A DNA stretch of 64,000 nt from Lysobacteraceae bacterium (GTDB taxonomy: Bacteria > Pseudomonadota > Gammaproteobacteria > Xanthomonadales > Rhodanobacteraceae): NCBI GenBank assembly GCA_004143945.1, contig SEHB01000004.1, forward strand, positions 124,001-188,000. Reading direction: 5' to 3'. Below the pieces are notes generated by a model, which did no database searches, was not told where the DNA came from, and saw only the letters and a program-made list of their open reading frames with translations. The translations under genes and the position numbers were made by a program. Of the stretch, positions 48,925-57,542 are shown one piece after another. Numbering within the stretch: the first letter of the stretch is position 1; each line of letters opens with the position of its first letter.

Positions 48925-50802
48925 ATGGGCGTTCTGGAAACGGACCCCGGCGCGATCACGCGCCGCGGCTTCCTTGCAGGCAATCGTTCGGCGGCCGCCA
49001 AGGCCGCGACCGCGATCGACGGATTTTCGAGCAGCGCGCTGACGCCGCCGTTCGCCGTGTACGTGCTCGGACGGCTCGGGCACGGGCCGAGCCACGGCAC
49101 GAACTACTCGGTCGCGTATTTCAACTCGCTCGGCGCGACCGATGACGCGCGCCTCGTCAATTTCGTCGACGAGCAGCTCGCCCCGAGTACCGACGGCAGC
49201 GGCAACGTGACCGATGCCGCGGTCGACGCGCGCCTCGCGCATCCCGCCTACTACACGCTCGGCAAGTCGTTCGCGCAGCTTTGGACCGACCACGAGATCA
49301 ACGGCAACCCGGGCGGCGGCCAGCCGAACGTGCGCGACCATCCGGCGCGCGAGGGCGAGCGCGCCGTGTTCGTGCGCGCGATCTACTCGCGCTGGCAGCT
49401 GTTCGAGCGCATGGTCGATTTCTGGCACGACCATTTCAACGTGCCGTGCTACGACCGTTACGCCGCGCCGACCTGGAGCAGCTGGAGCCGCGACGTCGTG
49501 CGCCGCAATGCGCTCGGCAATTTCCGCGAGCTGCTGCAGCAGACGTTCGCCTCGCCCGCGATGCTGTATTACCTCGACAACTACATCAACCGCGCGCCGA
49601 GCTTCAACGAGAACTACGCGCGCGAGGTGATCGAGCTGCACACGCTCGGCGCGATCAATTACCTCGGTCCGACGCTGCAGCAGCACGAGGTGCCGCTGAT
49701 TCCCCCGGGCGAGGACGGCGCGGGCCTGCCGATCGGCTATGTCGACGCCGACGTCTACGAACTCGCGCGCGCGCTCACGGGCTGGACCTTCCACCGCGCC
49801 TCGAGCCCGGACACGATCAACGACGGAACGCTCTACTGCATCGACGGTACCACCACGCCGCCGCAGACGAGCCAACACGACATCGGCCAGAAGACCGTGC
49901 TCGGCGCGTTCGTGCCGGCCAATACGCCGACCGCGACCGAGATCGACACCTTCCTCGACCGCATCGCGACGCATCCGGGCACCGGCCGCCACATCGCGCT
50001 GAAGCTCGCGCGGCGCTTCATCGGCGAAGATCCGCCCGAGGAAGTCGTCGCGCACGCGGCGCACGTGTTCCACGCCAACGCGGCCGCGCCCGACCAGATC
50101 AAGCGCACGCTCCGCGCGATCCTCGTCTACGGCGCCGAGGCCGGCGATCCGCAGGTCCCTGGCGCGTTCCGCGACCTCGCGAACTTCGGCAACAAGGTCA
50201 AGCGCCCGTTCGACGTGGTGGTGTCCGCGCTGCGTTCGGTCAGCGTGGACTTCACGATCCGCCGCAACGTCGATGGCGAATCGCCCGAGAGCGATTCCTT
50301 CATGGACCGCTTCCGTCGCAGCGGGCATCGCCCGTTCGACTGGCGCCCGCCCGACGGCTTCCCCGATGCCTCCGATTACTGGATGGGCTCGGCTGCGTTC
50401 GTGCACGCGTGGCGCACGATCGACTGGACGCTCGACCAGGGCACCGGCACCGATCAGACGCCGCTCGCGCCGGTGCTTGCGATCACGCTTGCCGAGTTCA
50501 GCGCGTCGGTCGCGCAGCACACGCCGACCAAGCTGGCCGACTTCTGGCTGCGGCGCTGCTTCGGCTGGGCGCCGGATCCGACCAACGGCTGGATCGGTAC
50601 CGGGCTGCACCAGCAGGTGCGCGATTTCATGTGCCGCAACACGGACACGCTGAACATGTTCCCGTCCGAGATCGGCATCGGCGCCGGCCCGGCCGGCAAC
50701 ACCGACGGCATCGGCACGAACAATTCACCCAACTACTGGTACAACCGGCTGCGCGGCATGGTCGGCTGCATCCTGTTCAGTCCGCAGTCGATGCTGCGCT
50801 GA
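48925..50802 (+). CDS. DUF1800 family protein
   Basis: 625 residues. Start ATG 48925 has GAGGGGTGAC upstream. The N-terminus MGVLETDPGAITRRGFLAGN has a twin-arginine-like RRGFLAG but a poor hydrophobic stretch after it. The body is a DUF1800 domain: VLGRLGHGPS, MVDFWHDHFNV, NYAREVIELHTLGA, YELARALTGWTFH, KLARRFIGEDPPEEVVAHAA. The function is unknown. These proteins regularly stand next to a Tat-exported DUF1501 protein, as here, where the pair is 12 nt apart. The RxNxxRExMELfTLG-type stretch reads NENYAREVIELHTLG. Confidence 0.9.
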   Translation: MGVLETDPGAITRRGFLAGNRSAAAKAATAIDGFSSSALTPPFAVYVLGRLGHGPSHGTNYSVAYFNSLGATDDARLVNFVDEQLAPSTDGSGNVTDAAVDARLAHPAYYTLGKSFAQLWTDHEINGNPGGGQPNVRDHPAREGERAVFVRAIYSRWQLFERMVDFWHDHFNVPCYDRYAAPTWSSWSRDVVRRNALGNFRELLQQTFASPAMLYYLDNYINRAPSFNENYAREVIELHTLGAINYLGPTLQQHEVPLIPPGEDGAGLPIGYVDADVYELARALTGWTFHRASSPDTINDGTLYCIDGTTTPPQTSQHDIGQKTVLGAFVPANTPTATEIDTFLDRIATHPGTGRHIALKLARRFIGEDPPEEVVAHAAHVFHANAAAPDQIKRTLRAILVYGAEAGDPQVPGAFRDLANFGNKVKRPFDVVVSALRSVSVDFTIRRNVDGESPESDSFMDRFRRSGHRPFDWRPPDGFPDASDYWMGSAAFVHAWRTIDWTLDQGTGTDQTPLAPVLAITLAEFSASVAQHTPTKLADFWLRRCFGWAPDPTNGWIGTGLHQQVRDFMCRNTDTLNMFPSEIGIGAGPAGNTDGIGTNNSPNYWYNRLRGMVGCILFSPQSMLR

Positions 50803-50814
50803 GGAACGACGACC

Positions 50815-52158
50815 ATGGGCAACCTCACGCGACGTTCATTCCTCAAGGGTTCCGCGCTCGGCGTCACCGCGCTGGGCGGGCTCCGTCTCGGCTTCAACAC
50901 CGGCATCGCGCGTGCCGACTGGGAAGGCAATCGTTTCATCGTGTTCGTGTTCCTGCGCGGAGGCATGGACGGGCTCAACTTCGTCGCGCCGATCGCGGGG
51001 CCGGATCGCGCGAGTTACGAAGCCAAGCGCCCGACCATCCACCTGCGCACGACCGGTGAAACCGCGGCGCTGCCACTGGCCGGGAACTTCGGCTTGCACT
51101 TCGCCGCGACCGGCCTGCACCAGCTCTACCAGGCAGGCAGGTGCGCCTTCGTGCATGGCATCGGTTTCCCGCAGGGCTCGATCTCGCGCAGCCATTTCGA
51201 TGCGCAGGATTACGTCGACCTCGGCACGCCGGGCGAGCTTCACACGCCGAGCGGCTGGCTCACGCGCCACCTCGAGTCCGCTGGACAGGTGCCGGACAAC
51301 GCGCAGATCCCGGCGCTGTGCGCGGGATCGGCGCCGCCCGACAGCCTCCTCGGTCGTCGCGACACGATGACGCTCGACGATCCCGGCAGCTTCCATCCGA
51401 ATGCGAACAGCGGCACGCAGGTCGGCGGCCAGCCGCTGTACAAGCTGTCGACGATGATCACGTTGAACCAGATGTACGGTGGTGCGGGCGTGCTCGAGCA
51501 GGCCGGCACCGGTGCGGCGACCACGGTCGAGCTCGTCGATACGCTCGCGCTGTCGGACTACACGCCCTCGCCAGGCGCGAACTACCCGACCACGGGCGTC
51601 GGCGCGACGCTCGCGAACCAGTGCAAGCTGATCGCGAACGTGGCCAAGCGCGGCCTCGGACTGCAAGTTGCCGCAATCGACTACGGCGGCTGGGACACGC
51701 ACGAGAACCAGGGCGCGGGCGACCAGCCGAGCCTCGCCCAGAACACCTATGCGGCGCGCGTCGACGGACTGTCGCAATCTCTCGCCGCGCTGTATGCCGA
51801 TCTGGCGGGCAGCGGCATGGCCGATCGCATGGTGGTGGTGGTGCAGAGCGAGTTCGGCCGCCGCGTGCGCGAGAACGCGAACCGCGGCACCGACCACGGC
51901 AGCGGGAACACGATGTTCCTGCTCGGAGGTCGCGTGCAGGGTGGACGCCTGTTCGGCACGTTCGGCGGGCTCGGCGATGGCCAGCTGTTCCAGAACGAGG
52001 ACGTCGCGACCACCACCGACACGCGCCGCGTGCTCTCCGAAGTCGTCACGCGCCACCTCGGCAATGCCGACCTCGCGCACGTGTTCCCCGACTACGCCTA
52101 TCCGGGTCCGCTCGGCGTGATGCCGGGTGACCCGATCTTCGCGAACGGGTTCGACTGA
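50815..52158 (+). CDS. DUF1501 family Tat-exported protein
   Basis: 447 residues. The N-terminus MGNLTRRSFLKGSALGVTALGGLRLG is a clear twin-arginine signal (TRRSFLKG), so the protein should be folded before export to the periplasm. The mature part is a DUF1501 domain of the alkaline-phosphatase/sulfatase superfamily: FIVFVFLRGGMDGLNFVAPI, SISRSHFDAQDYVDLG, YGGWDTHENQGAG, VVVVQSEFGRRVRENANRGTDHGSG. The Asp/His residues in these motifs are those expected to bind metal. The substrate is unknown. It follows the DUF1800 gene by 12 nt, presumably as a functional pair. Confidence 0.92.
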   Translation: MGNLTRRSFLKGSALGVTALGGLRLGFNTGIARADWEGNRFIVFVFLRGGMDGLNFVAPIAGPDRASYEAKRPTIHLRTTGETAALPLAGNFGLHFAATGLHQLYQAGRCAFVHGIGFPQGSISRSHFDAQDYVDLGTPGELHTPSGWLTRHLESAGQVPDNAQIPALCAGSAPPDSLLGRRDTMTLDDPGSFHPNANSGTQVGGQPLYKLSTMITLNQMYGGAGVLEQAGTGAATTVELVDTLALSDYTPSPGANYPTTGVGATLANQCKLIANVAKRGLGLQVAAIDYGGWDTHENQGAGDQPSLAQNTYAARVDGLSQSLAALYADLAGSGMADRMVVVVQSEFGRRVRENANRGTDHGSGNTMFLLGGRVQGGRLFGTFGGLGDGQLFQNEDVATTTDTRRVLSEVVTRHLGNADLAHVFPDYAYPGPLGVMPGDPIFANGFD

Positions 52159-52161
52159 AAG

Positions 52162-52195
52162 GCCGGGATTCGGGATTGGGAATCGGGGATTCGGC
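52162..52195. repeat. GGGATTC-rich repeat element
   Basis: GCCGGGATTCGGGATTGGGA followed by ATCGGGGATTCGGC: four near-copies of GGGATT(C/G) with GCCG/CGGC ends, starting 3 nt after the DUF1501 stop. The same composition is seen at 59857-59960, and a GGGAATG version at 21591. These look like dispersed intergenic repeats. Confidence 0.65.
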
Positions 52196-52247
52196 AAGGC
52201 ACCGTTCGGAGCCTCGCCGCAGTGCGCAGGGCAGGTTGCAGTGCACA

Positions 52248-52283
52248 GGGTGGGTCGCGACCGCAGAGCGGCGAGACCCACCC
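52248..52283. repeat. GGGTGGGTC inverted repeat upstream of gmd
   Basis: GGGTGGGTC (52248-52256) pairs with GACCCACCC (52275-52283). The loop contains a nested CCGC-AGA-GCGG. This REP-like hairpin is in the 253-nt gap between DUF1501 and gmd. Direct repeats CCTCGGCCCT lie closer to gmd (about 52342-52364). No strong promoter is visible. Confidence 0.55.
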
Positions 52284-52411
52284 TCGCGCATGGCGGCCAA
52301 GCGTGCGCGTCCACTTCCGTCTTCGCCATCCAGTCCTCGGCCCTCAGCCCTCGGCCCTGCTTTTAAGCTACCATCCCGCCTCTTTTGCAAAGATCACGGC
52401 AAACGCAGGCG

Positions 52412-53542
52412 ATGGAACAGAAGCGTGCATTGGTTACCGGCGTCACCGGACAGGACGGCGCCTATCTCGCGGAATTGCTGCTCGAAAAGGGCTACGAGGT
52501 CCACGGCCTCAAGCGTCGCGCGTCCTCGTTCAACAGCGAGCGCATCGACCATCTCCACCACGAGCTCGATGACACGCGCCCAGGCGTGCGCCTGCATTAC
52601 GGCGACCTCACCGACAGCCTGAGCCTGCTGCGCGTGATCCAGCAGGTGAAGCCCGACGAGATCTACAACCTCGCCGCGCAGAGCCATGTCGCGGTGTCGT
52701 TCGAGGAACCGGAATACACCGCCAACGCCGACGGCATCGGCACGCTGCGCGTGCTCGAGGCGATGCGCAGCCTCGGCCTCGGCGACCGCTGCCGCTTCTA
52801 CCAGGCCTCCACGTCCGAACTTTACGGGCTCGTGCGCGAGACGCCGCAGCGCGAGACCACGCCGTTCCATCCGCGCTCGCCGTACGGCGTCGCCAAGCTC
52901 TACGCGTACTGGATCACCGTCAACTACCGCGAGGCCTACGGCATCTACGGCTGCAACGGGATCCTGTTCAACCACGAATCGCCGATCCGCGGCGAGACGT
53001 TCGTGACGCGCAAGATCACGCGCGGGCTCGCGCGCGTCGCCTGCGGCCTGCAGCACTGCCTCTACCTCGGCAACCTCGACGCGAAGCGCGACTGGGGCCA
53101 TGCGCGCGACTACGTCGAGGCGCAGTGGCTGATCCTGCAGCAGGACGAACCGGCCGATTACGTGATCGCGACGGGCATCCAGCACTCCGTGCGCGAGTTC
53201 GTGCTGCTGTCCGCGCGCGAGATGGGCATCGAACTCGAGTTCCGCGGCGAGGGGGCCGACGAACACGCGGTGGTCGCGGGCGTGGCGCGCGACGACACGC
53301 GCGTGAAGCCAGGTGACGTGATCGTGCGCGTGCATCCGCAGTACTACCGCCCGGCCGAGGTGGAGACCCTGCTCGGCGACCCGACGCTCGCGCGCGAGCG
53401 CCTCGGCTGGACGCCTCGCACGAGCTTTGCCGAACTGGTGCGCGAAATGGCCGCGGCCGACCTCGCGCTCGCGTTGCGCGAGGCGCAAGGGGCGACCGGT
53501 GCGCGCCACGGTCGGCACCTGATCGAGAAGCTGCCGGGCTGA
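52412..53542 (+). CDS. gmd: GDP-mannose 4,6-dehydratase
   Basis: 376 residues of the extended SDR family. It converts GDP-mannose to GDP-4-dehydro-6-deoxymannose, the precursor of GDP-fucose, GDP-rhamnose or GDP-perosamine. The NADP motif is [35 protein letters not shown] is the Gmd-specific loop. The catalytic triad lies in [11 protein letters not shown] (Thr/Ser, Glu) and [12 protein letters not shown] (Tyr-x3-Lys). [19 protein letters not shown] completes the signature. An in-frame ATG 27 nt upstream is less likely. The partner genes for fucose or rhamnose are absent, so the end product cannot be named. Confidence 0.96.
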   Translation: MEQKRALVTGVTGQDGAYLAELLLEKGYEVHGLKRRASSFNSERIDHLHHELDDTRPGVRLHYGDLTDSLSLLRVIQQVKPDEIYNLAAQSHVAVSFEEPEYTANADGIGTLRVLEAMRSLGLGDRCRFYQASTSELYGLVRETPQRETTPFHPRSPYGVAKLYAYWITVNYREAYGIYGCNGILFNHESPIRGETFVTRKITRGLARVACGLQHCLYLGNLDAKRDWGHARDYVEAQWLILQQDEPADYVIATGIQHSVREFVLLSAREMGIELEFRGEGADEHAVVAGVARDDTRVKPGDVIVRVHPQYYRPAEVETLLGDPTLARERLGWTPRTSFAELVREMAAADLALALREAQGATGARHGRHLIEKLPG

Positions 53543-53547
53543 CCGCG

Positions 53548-53763
53548 ATGCCTGCCTCGCTCGAGGAACGCCTGACCGAACTCGAAGTCAGGCTCGCCTT
53601 CATCGACGACATGATGGCGTCGATGAGCGACCTCGTCGCGCAGCACGATCGGCACCTGCACGAGTTGCGCAACGCGATCGTGGCGCTGCGCAGCGACCTC
53701 ACGGCGGTGCGCGGATCGCTGGCGCCGGCGGCCGGGGATGAACCTCCGCCGCCGCACTACTAA
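53548..53763 (+). CDS. slyX: SlyX family protein
   Basis: 71 residues. Heptads from residue 5 to about 50 (LEERLTELEVRLAFIDDMMASMSDLVAQHDRHLHELRNAI) predict a coiled coil. The C-terminus ends PPPHY, the SlyX hallmark. SlyX is a small cytosolic protein of unknown function, named from its position next to slyD in E. coli; here no slyD is near. It lies 5 nt after gmd and is probably cotranscribed. Confidence 0.85.
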   Translation: MPASLEERLTELEVRLAFIDDMMASMSDLVAQHDRHLHELRNAIVALRSDLTAVRGSLAPAAGDEPPPPHY

Positions 53764-53917
53764 TGCGCGTGCCCCGGCCACTGCGCATGCGAAGTCGACG
53801 CCGGCGTGGACCCGCACGACCATCGCGTGTCAACAGGGTGTCCACGCATGGCTGCACCTGCCATGCGCGGTCGAAGCCTCGCCGATGCGTTGAACGACGG
53901 AGAACGAGTTCCAAGCC

Positions 53918-54517
53918 ATGTCCGATTCACTGCGCGACCAGCTGCTGAAGGCCGGCTTCACCTCGAAGCCGTCGAACGAACCCCGCGCGGGCGGGAAGGT
54001 GCGGCCGCAGGGTGGCCAGCCGCACGCGACGCAGGCGCGGCCGCGACCGCAGGGCGGGCGCCCGGGCGGCGGCAAGCCGCGCGAACGGCCGGCCCAGGGC
54101 GCGCAGGCAGGGCAGGGCGAGATCGACCTCGCACGCGCGTACGCGCTGCGCGACCGCACCGAGCGCGAACAGCGCGAACGCGAACAGCGCGAAGCCGAGC
54201 AGCGCGCGAAGGCGAAGAAGGAGCGGCGCCAGAAGCTCGCGACGTTGCTGGACGGCAAGGCGCTCAACGCGAAGGACGCCGAAGTGCCTCGCCACTTCCC
54301 GCATGCGAACAAGATCCGTCGCATCTATGTCACCCCGGAGCAGTTGCCGCGGCTCAACGGCGGTGAACTCGCGGTCGTGCAGTTCGCCGGGCGCTACCTG
54401 CTCGTCGCTCGCGAGATGGCGGTCGCCGCGCAGGCGATCGACCCCGAGGCGCTGGTGCTGCTGTGCGATCCGCAGGCCCGGGACGAGGACGACATCCCGG
54501 CCGACCTGATCTGGTAG
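53918..54517 (+). CDS. DUF2058 family protein (YaiL-like)
   Basis: 199 residues. The N-terminus MSDSLRDQLLKAGFTSK is the family start. A long Arg/Gln/Gly-rich low-complexity segment (about residues 20-65) follows, then a charged helix (ALRDRTEREQREREQREAEQRAKAKKERRQKLATLL). The globular C-terminus reads HFPHANKIRRIYVTPEQLPRLNGGELAVVQFAGRYLLV. DUF2058 proteins are thought to associate with RNA or nucleoprotein; the basic low-complexity region fits that, but the function is not established. The Gly/Gln/Arg stretch is longer than in E. coli YaiL, as far as I recall. Confidence 0.85.
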   Translation: MSDSLRDQLLKAGFTSKPSNEPRAGGKVRPQGGQPHATQARPRPQGGRPGGGKPRERPAQGAQAGQGEIDLARAYALRDRTEREQREREQREAEQRAKAKKERRQKLATLLDGKALNAKDAEVPRHFPHANKIRRIYVTPEQLPRLNGGELAVVQFAGRYLLVAREMAVAAQAIDPEALVLLCDPQARDEDDIPADLIW

Positions 54518-54577
54518 TTGCCGCGCATCGCGGTTGCTGCGTTTGGCGGTTCAGCCGAGGTTGCATGCCGCGGCCCA

Positions 54578-54617
54578 GCCTCGTGCATCAGGTCGAATCG
54601 ACCGTGATGCACGAGGC
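54578..54617. repeat. long near-perfect hairpin between DUF2058 and the small ORF
   Basis: CCTCGTGCATCA-GGTCG (54579-54595), loop AAT, CGACC-G-TGATGCACGAGG (54599-54616), with one bulged G and an outer G-C pair: about 18 bp of pairing. The ATG of the following small ORF is 7 nt beyond the stem. There is no T-run, so it is not a plain terminator. The inner GGTCGAATCGACC is a 13-bp palindrome. Confidence 0.8.
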
Positions 54618-54622
54618 CGACC

Positions 54623-54772
54623 ATGCACGAAGACGACAAGCCGCGCGAACCCGCCGGTGGAACGGACCAGACCCGCCACCAGGGGCAGGGACCCGAGAAG
54701 AACCAGGAAGACGTCACCCGGCCATCGCCGGGCAAACCGGCGGCTCCGCCACCGCGCGCACCGACGCGCTGA
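54623..54772 (+). CDS. possible small hydrophilic protein (49 residues)
   Basis: ATG 54623 follows GAGG by 6 nt. The product MHEDDKPREPAGGTDQTRHQ then continues with Gly/Gln/Asn/Glu and ends in a Pro/Ala-rich basic tail (GKPAAPPPRAPTR). It has no hydrophobic segment, and would be soluble and disordered. The fall in GC3 pattern expected of real genes cannot be judged over 50 codons. It fills part of a 394-nt gap between DUF2058 and cioA that otherwise holds only the hairpin. It could also be chance. No family is recognised. Confidence 0.35.
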   Translation: MHEDDKPREPAGGTDQTRHQGQGPEKNQEDVTRPSPGKPAAPPPRAPTR

Positions 54773-54911
54773 CGTGCCGCAGGACGCGGCCGCGTCGAAA
54801 CGGGTAGGCTCTGCGGATGAGGTGCGCCGTCGCCACCGGCGCGGCGCCTGAAGCTGGCGCGTGCCGTGCGCGGCGCTGCCGCACTGCGAACGGGACTCGA
54901 CCGGAGGTGGC

Positions 54912-56399
54912 ATGTTCGATTCGTTCGACGCGCTGTTCCTCGCGCGCCTCCAGTTCGCGTTCACCGTCAGTTTCCACTTCGTCTTCCCGGCCTGCACGAT
55001 CGGGCTCGCGAGTTATCTCGCGGTGCTCGAAGGCTTGTGGCTGCGCACGCGTGACGACCTCTACCTCGACCTGTTCCGTTTCTGGGTGAAGATCTTCGCG
55101 ATCACGTTCGCAATGGGCGTGGTGTCGGGCATCGTGATGTCGTACCAGTTCGGCACGAACTGGGCGGTGTTCTCGGACAAGGCCGGCCCGATCATCGGCC
55201 CGCTGATGGCCTACGAAGTGCTGACAGCATTCTTCCTCGAGGCGGGGTTCCTCGGCGTCATGCTGTTCGGCATGAAGCGCGTCGGCCGCGGGCTGCATTT
55301 CATGGCCACGCTGATGGTCGCGCTCGGTACGCTGATGTCCGCATTCTGGATCCTCAGCGCGAATAGCTGGATGCATACGCCGACCGGGTATGCGTTGAAC
55401 GACAACGGCCAGTTCGTGCCGGCCGCCGGCTGGGTCGGGATCATCTTCAACCCGAGCTTCCCGTACCGGCTCGTGCACACGGTGATCGCGGCCTACCTGA
55501 CCACCGCGATGATCGTCGGTGCGGTCGGTGCCTGGCAGTTGCTGCGCCTTCGGCGCATGCGCGCGTCCGCGTCGTCGCGGGTCGGCGCGGATGATCCACC
55601 TGAAGCCGCGCCTCGGCTGCCGCAATCGGAAGTCGCCGCGCGCAGGATGTTCTCGATGGCGATGTGGATGGCCGCGCTGGTCGCGCCGCTGCAGATCGTC
55701 GCCGGCGACCTGCACGGCCTCAACACGCTCGAGCACCAGCCGGTGAAAGTGATGGCGATGGAGGGGCACTACCGGAGCCATCCGCATGGCGCGCCGCTGG
55801 TGCTGCTCGGTTGGCCGAATGGCGCCGAGCGTCGCATCGACCACGCGATCGAGATCCCGAAAGGCTCGTCGCTGATCCTCAAGCATGATCCGGATGCGCC
55901 GCTCGCGGGCCTGGACACCATTCCGGATGAACTGGAGCCGCCGGTGCCGGTCGTGTTCTGGGCGTTCCGCATCATGGTCGCGATGGGTTCGCTGATGCTG
56001 CTGCTCGGACTCTGGAGCCTCGTCGCGCGCCTGCGCGGGACGCTCTACGAGTCGCGTGCGCTGCTGCGGTTCGCAGTGCTGCTCGGTCCTTCGGGCCTCG
56101 TCGCGGTGATCGCGGGTTGGGTCACGACCGAAGTCGGGCGCCAGCCGTACACGATCCACGGCCTGCTGAAGACCGCAGACAGCATGTCGCCGATCGCCGC
56201 GCCGGCCGTCGGCACATCGCTGCTCGCGTTCGTGGTCGTCTACTTCATCGTGTTCGGGTTCGGCACCTGGTACATCCTGCGATTGATGGCCAAGGGCGTG
56301 GAAGTGCACGAACCGCCGATCGACGACGACGACGGCCCGATCCGCACCGCCGGCCTGACGCCGGGGCCCGCGATGGACATCGCGGAGGGCGCGCCATGA
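54912..56399 (+). CDS. cioA: cytochrome bd-type (cyanide-insensitive) quinol oxidase subunit I
   Basis: 495 residues, with about nine membrane helices. It is the quinol-oxidising, haem-bearing subunit of a CydA family oxidase in the inner membrane. Haem ligand His22 is in VSFHFVFPACTIG, a second His in PYRLVHTVIAAYLTT, and the axial Met is in a later helix. The quinol region reads WVTTEVGRQPYTIHGLLKT and ADSMSP, the GRQPxxxxGLLRTADxxSP form of CIO oxidases rather than the long Q-loop of E. coli CydA. CCGGAGGTGG precedes the ATG. Its stop overlaps cioB (ATGA). Confidence 0.92.
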   Translation: MFDSFDALFLARLQFAFTVSFHFVFPACTIGLASYLAVLEGLWLRTRDDLYLDLFRFWVKIFAITFAMGVVSGIVMSYQFGTNWAVFSDKAGPIIGPLMAYEVLTAFFLEAGFLGVMLFGMKRVGRGLHFMATLMVALGTLMSAFWILSANSWMHTPTGYALNDNGQFVPAAGWVGIIFNPSFPYRLVHTVIAAYLTTAMIVGAVGAWQLLRLRRMRASASSRVGADDPPEAAPRLPQSEVAARRMFSMAMWMAALVAPLQIVAGDLHGLNTLEHQPVKVMAMEGHYRSHPHGAPLVLLGWPNGAERRIDHAIEIPKGSSLILKHDPDAPLAGLDTIPDELEPPVPVVFWAFRIMVAMGSLMLLLGLWSLVARLRGTLYESRALLRFAVLLGPSGLVAVIAGWVTTEVGRQPYTIHGLLKTADSMSPIAAPAVGTSLLAFVVVYFIVFGFGTWYILRLMAKGVEVHEPPIDDDDGPIRTAGLTPGPAMDIAEGAP

Positions 56400-57403
56400 C
56401 CCCGGACTTCCACCTCACCATCATCTGGGCCGGGATCATCCTGTTCGCGGTGTTCGCGTACGTCGTGATGGACGGCTTCGACCTCGGCATCGGCATCCTG
56501 TTTCCGGCGATGCCGGTGGGGCGCGAACGCGACCAGGCGATGAACTCGATCGCGCCGGTCTGGGACGGCAATGAGACCTGGCTCGTGCTCGGCGGCGGCG
56601 GGCTCATGGCCGCTTTCCCGCTCGCGTACGGCATCGTGATGACGGCGCTGTATCCGCCGATCATCGCGATGCTGCTCGCGCTCGTATTCCGCGGCGTCGC
56701 GTTCGAAGCACGCTGGCGCGACCCCGCGCACCGGCCGTGGTGGGACTTCGCCTTCACGCTCGGCTCGATCGTCGCCGCGCTCGCGCAGGGCATCGCGCTC
56801 GGCGCGCTTCTGCAGGGGATCGAGGTCGAAGGACGCGAGTACGCCGGCGGCTGGCTGGACTGGCTGACGCCGTTCTCGCTGCTGTGTGGCGCGAGCGTGC
56901 TGGTCGGCTACGCGCTGCTCGGCGCGACCTGGCTCATCTGGAAGACCGATGGGAGGACGCAGGCGCATGCTTACCGGCTCGCCACGCTCGCCGGCGTGCT
57001 GCTCGTCTGCGCGATCATCGCGATCAGTCTCGCGACGCTCGGCCTCGACTTCGACTACCACCACCGCTGGATCGCATGGCCGACCGTGCTGTTCGCCGCG
57101 CCGGTGCCATTGCTGATGGCCGCCATCGCATGGACCCTGTTCGGCGCGCTGCGGCGCAGGCGTGAAGTGCTGCCGTTCCTGATGGCGCTCGCGCTGTTCC
57201 TGCTGACCTACGTGGGCCTCGCGATCAGCGTGTTCCCGTACGTCGTGCCCGATGCGCTGACGATCTGGGACGCGGCCGCGCCGGCGCGCAGCCAGCGCTT
57301 CATGCTCGTTGGCGCGGGCGCGCTGATACCGATCATCCTCGCCTACACCGGCTGGTCCTACTGGGTGTTCCGCGGCAAGACCGGCCACGAGGGTTACCAC
57401 TGA
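56396..57403 (+). CDS. cioB: cytochrome bd-type oxidase subunit II
   Basis: 335 residues, eight to nine helices. CydB family: YVVMDGFDLGIGILFPAM, then APVWDGNETWLVLGGGGLMAAFP, VFRGVAFEARWR, FLLTYVGLAISVFPYVVP. It stabilises the haem site of CioA; it does not itself bind the catalytic haem d. The ATG at 56396 overlaps the cioA stop by 4 bp, and its stop overlaps the ATG of the next small gene by 1 bp (TGATG), so the three are one operon. Terminal oxidases of this type work at low oxygen or with cyanide. Confidence 0.94.
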   Translation: MTPDFHLTIIWAGIILFAVFAYVVMDGFDLGIGILFPAMPVGRERDQAMNSIAPVWDGNETWLVLGGGGLMAAFPLAYGIVMTALYPPIIAMLLALVFRGVAFEARWRDPAHRPWWDFAFTLGSIVAALAQGIALGALLQGIEVEGREYAGGWLDWLTPFSLLCGASVLVGYALLGATWLIWKTDGRTQAHAYRLATLAGVLLVCAIIAISLATLGLDFDYHHRWIAWPTVLFAAPVPLLMAAIAWTLFGALRRRREVLPFLMALALFLLTYVGLAISVFPYVVPDALTIWDAAAPARSQRFMLVGAGALIPIILAYTGWSYWVFRGKTGHEGYH

Positions 57404-57531
57404 TGCATGCACGCGACGACGCTGACCGACGCCCGCTCGCGCGGCGACTGGCGTGGCTCGTGCTTTACTGGCTCGCGGGTGTCGCGAGTGTCGGCGCACT
57501 CGCGCTGCTGGTCCGGATCTGGCTGCGCTGA
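57403..57531 (+). CDS. DUF2474-type small membrane protein, probable third subunit of the Cio oxidase
   Basis: 42 residues, below usual ORF cut-offs. ATG 57403 overlaps the cioB stop as TGATG. Sequence: an N-terminal basic cytoplasmic part (MHARDDADRRPLARRLAW) then one helix (LVLYWLAGVASVGALALLV) and end RIWLR. The W-x-x-x-Y-W-x-A-G-V-A-S pattern fits DUF2474, a short protein found directly after cioB in many proteobacteria and analogous to CydX. Positional and pattern evidence are strong; a stabilising role in the oxidase is inferred from family knowledge. Confidence 0.75.
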   Translation: MHARDDADRRPLARRLAWLVLYWLAGVASVGALALLVRIWLR

Positions 57532-57542
57532 CTCCAGCGCGC

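Noticed and set aside
52176-52622. Open frame crossing the repeat region into gmd
   Set aside because: It reads through repeats and then the wrong frame of gmd; no ribosome site or conserved motif.
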